From Anoplopoma fimbria (Eukaryota > Chordata > Actinopteri > Perciformes > Anoplopomatidae): a DNA stretch of 64,000 nt. The translations under genes and the position numbers were made by a program. The stretch's first letter is position 1; every line of letters begins with the position of its first letter. Shown here piece after piece: positions 54,913 through 64,000 of the stretch. The notes below the pieces were generated by a model. It was not told the origin of the DNA. It did not search any database and was given only the letters and a program-made list of their open reading frames with translations. The DNA lies in the NCBI RefSeq assembly GCF_027596085.1, contig NC_072467.1, forward strand, positions 6,575,861 to 6,639,860, written 5' to 3'.

Positions 54913-54957
54913 CTGTCACAAGAGATCAGCTTGCACTGTCACTAGAGATCAGCATGG
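54913..54957. repeat. 23-bp tandem duplication
   Basis: CTGTCACAAGAGATCAGCTT (54913 onward) is repeated at once as CTGTCACTAGAGATCAGCAT (54936 onward), with few differences. No longer array is present. Confidence 0.85.
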
Positions 54958-55953
54958 GCTGAAGAGAGAACAGCTCAGGGTGCAAACGGAGAGATGAGCA
55001 GACTGAAAAGATTTTGAGTGTCAGAGAAGTACACAAGTGAACAGTGATACAGAGAGGAGATGTTTGAAGGTCAGAGCAGAGGAAGGGGGATATGTGGGGC
55101 AAGTACTCTTTGACCCTGCTGTGTGAATGACGGATGAAGAGAGGGAGTTTGTGGCTGGTTAGATGAGTGTTTCCAATATAAAATGATTGCTGCTGCCCTG
55201 TGGTAACCAAGAGCAGGGCTACATGCAGGTCTGACTTTAGACCTGCATTTTGATGAACAAAAGTTGTTGTTTCGTAACAAGACAGAGGAAACAGATTAGG
55301 AAAAACAACTGCGCCAGGAGCTTCTAAAATGCCATGGTCTTGTTCTCTCTTATATCACTATAAAGTAGGGCAGACAATGTTAATGGCTTCTTTCAAAATG
55401 GGAGATTGGAGTGTTGTCATCTTCTCCAGCCAAATCCCAGGGAAAAAACATAGATTAGAATGTGCACATCATAGTTCTTGCATCAAAGAAATCACAGCTT
55501 TCCTTAAGTACATTTGATAAAAAAAACTTTACATAGAGAAATTAAAATATACACAGTTCCATTCACATTGGTCAAAACATCTCCAAACAAAAAAGACTGA
55601 GTTAAATCTTTATAAGAAAACAGTAGTTTGACATTCAACTGTTATACTCCATTAGGAAAGATTGTTCTATTGTCTGGATTGCATGATGGCTCTCCCTTAT
55701 ATACTGTATATACCAATATACTGAAGAACTCATTCTTCTAAGGAAAAACACCCCTTGCAACAACATGTTCTGGGAAGTTACTGGAGTGTGTAAATTTGAG
55801 TTTGAATGTGTTTATAAGAGTGAAAAGATGTACAAAAGGACTGAAGAGGCACAGAACAGCAGGTTTTTTTCTCAATCAACTTGGCCTATTTAAATCCATC
55901 CATTATAGATAATTTGTAACCTTCAAGTTGTGACTGAGCAAAATCCTGCTATC

Positions 55954-55955
55954 TA
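55954..55955. repeat. TA target-site duplication, left
   Basis: The TA dinucleotide directly outside the left inverted repeat, matched by TA at 57620-57621. TA duplication is the hallmark of Tc1/mariner insertion. Confidence 0.9.
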
Positions 55956-56172
55956 CAGTGGGTACGGAAAGTATTCAGACCCCTTTAAATTTTTCACCCT
56001 TTGTTTCATTGCAGCCATTTGCTAAAATCGAAAAAGTTCATTTTTTTTCGCATTAATGTACACTCAGCAACCCATCTTGACAGAAAAAAACAGAAATGTA
56101 GAAATTTTTGCAAATTTATTAAAAAAGAAAAACTGAAATATCACATGGTCATAAGTATTCAGACCCTTTGCT
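55956..56172. repeat. Left terminal inverted repeat
   Basis: About 217 bp, pairing with 57385-57619. The outer direct repeat AAGTATTCAGACCCCTTT is at 55969-55986 and the inner AAGTATTCAGACCCTTTG at 56153-56170. The inner end abuts the transposase stop codon (56174-56172). It also supplies a minus-strand AATAAA for the transposase transcript. Confidence 0.95.
56115..56120 (-). terminator. Probable polyadenylation signal of the transposase gene
   Basis: AATAAA on the minus strand, about 52 bp past the stop codon and inside the inverted repeat. Because the arms are inverted copies, the same signal also occurs in the right arm on the plus strand. Confidence 0.5.
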
Positions 56173-57212
56173 CAGTATTGAGTAGAAGCACCCTTTTGAG
56201 CTAGTACAGCCATGAGTCTTCTTGGGAATGATGCAACAAGTTTCTCACACCTGGATTTGGGGATCCTCTGCCATTCTTCCTTGCAGATCCTCTCCAGTTC
56301 TGTCAGGTTGGATGGTGAACGTTGGTGGACAGCCATTTTCAGGTCTCTCCAGAGATGCTCAATTGGGTTTAGGTCAGGGCTCTGGCTGGGCCAGTCAAGA
56401 ATGGTCACAGACTTGTTCCGAAGCCACTCCTTTGTTATTTTAGCTGTGTGCTTCGGGTCATTGTCTTGTTGGAAGGCGAACCTTCGGCCCAGTCTGAGGT
56501 CCTGAGCACTCTGGAGGAGGTTTTCTTCCAGGATATCTCTGTACTTGGCCGCATTCATCTTTCCTTCAATTGCAACCAGTCGTCCTGTCCCTGCAGCTGA
56601 AAAACACCCCCATAGCATGATGCTGCCACCACCATGTTTCACTGTTGGGATTGTATTGGGCAGGTGATGAGCAGTGCCTGGTTTTCTCCACACATACCGC
56701 TTAGAATTAACGCCAAAAAGTTCAATCTTGGTCTCATCAGACCAGAGAATCTTATTTCTCATAGTTTGGGAGTCCTCCATGTGTTTTTTGGCAAACTCTA
56801 TGCAGGCTTTCATATGTCTTGCACTGAGGAGAGGCTTCCGTCGGGCCACTCTGCCATAAAGCCCCGACTGGTGGAGGGCTGCAGTGATAGTTGACTTTGT
56901 GGAACTTTCTCCCATCTCCCTACTGCATCTCTGGAGCTCAGCCACAGTGATCTTTGGGTTCTTCTTTACCTCTCTCACCAAGGCTCTTCTCCCACGATTG
57001 CTCAGTTTGGCTGGACGGCCAGGTCTAGGAAGAGTTCTGGTCATCCCATACTTCTTCCATTTAAGGATTATGGAGGCCACTGTGCTCTTAGGAACCTTGA
57101 GTGCTGCAGAAATTCTTTTGTAACCTTGGCCAGATCTGTGCCTTGCCACAATTCTGTCTCTGAGCTCCTTGGGCAGTTCCTTCGACCTCATGATTCTCAT
57201 TTGTTCTGACAT
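56172..57212 (-). CDS. Tc1-family transposase, DD34E, intact
   Basis: Cut-and-paste transposase: it binds the inverted repeats, excises the element and inserts it at TA sites in the nucleus. The frame is unbroken at 346 residues. An N-terminal paired-like region has one helix-turn-helix at about 11-55, a GRPR-type AT-hook-like GRPAK (65-69) and a second helix-turn-helix at about 70-125. The catalytic domain carries WSDETK with D159, the glycine-rich GGGSIMLWGCF (194-204), QQDNDPKHT with D250, and PDLNPIEHLW with E285. D250 and E285 are separated by exactly 34 residues, the Tc1 signature. The longest frame starts at M1, but the TATA box lies so close that transcripts may begin at or after it. 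Starting at M8 (57191) gives 339 residues, nearly the 340 usual for fish Tc1 transposases. No frameshift or premature stop is seen. Confidence 0.97.
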   Translation of the reverse strand: MSEQMRIMRSKELPKELRDRIVARHRSGQGYKRISAALKVPKSTVASIILKWKKYGMTRTLPRPGRPAKLSNRGRRALVREVKKNPKITVAELQRCSREMGESSTKSTITAALHQSGLYGRVARRKPLLSARHMKACIEFAKKHMEDSQTMRNKILWSDETKIELFGVNSKRYVWRKPGTAHHLPNTIPTVKHGGGSIMLWGCFSAAGTGRLVAIEGKMNAAKYRDILEENLLQSAQDLRLGRRFAFQQDNDPKHTAKITKEWLRNKSVTILDWPSQSPDLNPIEHLWRDLKMAVHQRSPSNLTELERICKEEWQRIPKSRCEKLVASFPRRLMAVLAQKGASTQY

Positions 57213-57231
57213 GCACTGTGAGCTGTAAGGT

Positions 57232-57239
57232 CTTATATA
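57232..57239 (-). promoter_or_regulatory. TATA box of the transposase gene
   Basis: TATATAAG on the minus strand, about 20 bp upstream of the first ATG (57212). With the usual 25-30 bp spacing, transcription would start near 57209-57214, on or next to that ATG, which favours M5 or M8 as the working start. Confidence 0.55.
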
Positions 57240-57384
57240 GACAGGTGTGTGCCTTTCCTAATCAAGTCCAATCAGTTTAATTAAACACAGCTGGACTCCA
57301 ATGAAGGAGTAGAACCATCTCAAGGAGGATCAGAAGAAATGGACAGCATGTGAGTTAAATATGTGAGTTAAATAAGAGTGTCAC

Positions 57385-57619
57385 AGCAAAGGGTCTGAAT
57401 ACTTATGACCATGTGATATTTCAGTTTTTCTTTTTTAATAAATTTGCAAAAATTTCTACATTTCTGTTTTTTTCTGTCAAGATGGGTTGCTGAGTGTACA
57501 TTAATGCGGAGTTAAATATGAGTGTCAAAAAAAATGAACTTTTTCGATTTTAGCAAATGGCTGCAATGAAACAAAGAGTGAAAAATGTAAAGGGGTCTGA
57601 ATACTTTCCGTACCCACTG
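57385..57619. repeat. Right terminal inverted repeat with 18-bp insertion
   Basis: About 235 bp, pairing with 55956-56172. Inner repeat at 57387-57404, outer repeat at 57589-57606. Compared with the left arm it has two substitutions and an extra GAGTTAAATATGAGTGTC at 57509-57526. That insert matches 57365-57382, just inside the element, at 17 of 18 positions. Confidence 0.95.
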
Positions 57620-57621
57620 TA
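57620..57621. repeat. TA target-site duplication, right
   Basis: The TA dinucleotide directly outside the right inverted repeat, matching 55954-55955. Confidence 0.9.

Positions 57622-64000
<6,379 letters not shown>

Larger units (their letters stand above)
53521..55955. other. AT-rich DNA without convincing genes
   Basis: No gene recognised. The block at 53870-54110 is more complex than its neighbours and contains TTCAAAGATCAAAG (about 53922-53935), a doubled TCF/LEF-type word; short frames cover both strands there without domains. A tandem duplication lies at 54.9 kb. Confidence 0.5.
55956..57619 (-). mobile_element. Complete Tc1-like transposon (IR/DR type), 1664 bp
   Basis: The element begins CAGTGGGTACGGAAAGTATT and ends with the reverse complement, and is flanked by TA on both sides. 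Long terminal inverted repeats enclose a single intronless transposase gene on the minus strand. Each inverted repeat carries an outer and an inner copy of AAGTATTCAGACCC(T/C)TT, the transposase-binding arrangement known from fish Tc1 elements such as Sleeping Beauty. The arms differ by only two substitutions plus one 18-bp indel, and the gene is unbroken, so the insertion looks young. Every part needed for autonomous movement appears to be present; activity itself cannot be read from sequence. Confidence 0.97.

Noticed and set aside
56212..57123. Plus-strand frames opposite the transposase
   Set aside because: Shadows of the minus-strand transposase gene.

Overview
This window looks like AT-rich, gene-poor nuclear DNA from a teleost fish, probably a percomorph. 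The evidence is repeat content: a Tc1 transposon of the fish IR/DR type, a V-SINE (DANA-like) copy, two copies of a second tRNA-derived SINE, non-LTR 3' tails ending in the fish-typical AATAAAGGATTA style, and very long CA/GT and TA microsatellites. There are no operons, prokaryotic promoters or bacterial-style genes. The organism call rests on recognising repeat families, not on a database search.

Layout. 0-0.7 kb is a GC-richer mosaic: a scrap of Ty3/gypsy integrase at the edge (minus strand) and a DNA-transposon-like end with TATAAGGCGC repeats. 0.7-15 kb is mostly unique DNA with TA and CA microsatellites, a 15-bp minisatellite (9.4 kb) and a diverged direct repeat (9.7 kb). 15-18 kb holds a non-LTR tail, a TA/GA tract, a perfect 14-bp hairpin and a composite interspersed repeat. 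22.9-23.8 kb holds two SINEs of different families. 26.8-29 kb holds three microsatellites and a weak tRNA-like segment. 32.9-35.1 kb is a cluster of decayed retroelements ending in a SINE with an A-box and B-box. 37.2-37.9 kb is the only place outside the transposon where I see any gene-like signal (minus strand), and it is weak. 41.8-42.9 kb holds a fish interspersed repeat followed by a 26-bp perfect palindrome and an 18-bp perfect hairpin. 53.4 kb has another non-LTR tail.

The one convincing protein-coding gene is a full-length, unbroken Tc1-family transposase on the minus strand at 56.2-57.2 kb. It lies inside a complete element (55956-57619) with about 217-bp and 235-bp terminal inverted repeats and flanking TA target duplications. 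The DD34E residues, the paired-like DNA-binding half, a TATA box and both pairs of IR/DR transposase-binding repeats are present, so the copy may have been active recently. Its right inverted repeat carries an extra 18 bp that matches sequence just inside the element.

The rest reads as a gene desert or a very large intron. Several 150-300 bp blocks look less like random AT-rich DNA and may be conserved regulatory elements, but conservation cannot be judged from one sequence. I found no convincing previously undescribed biological system.
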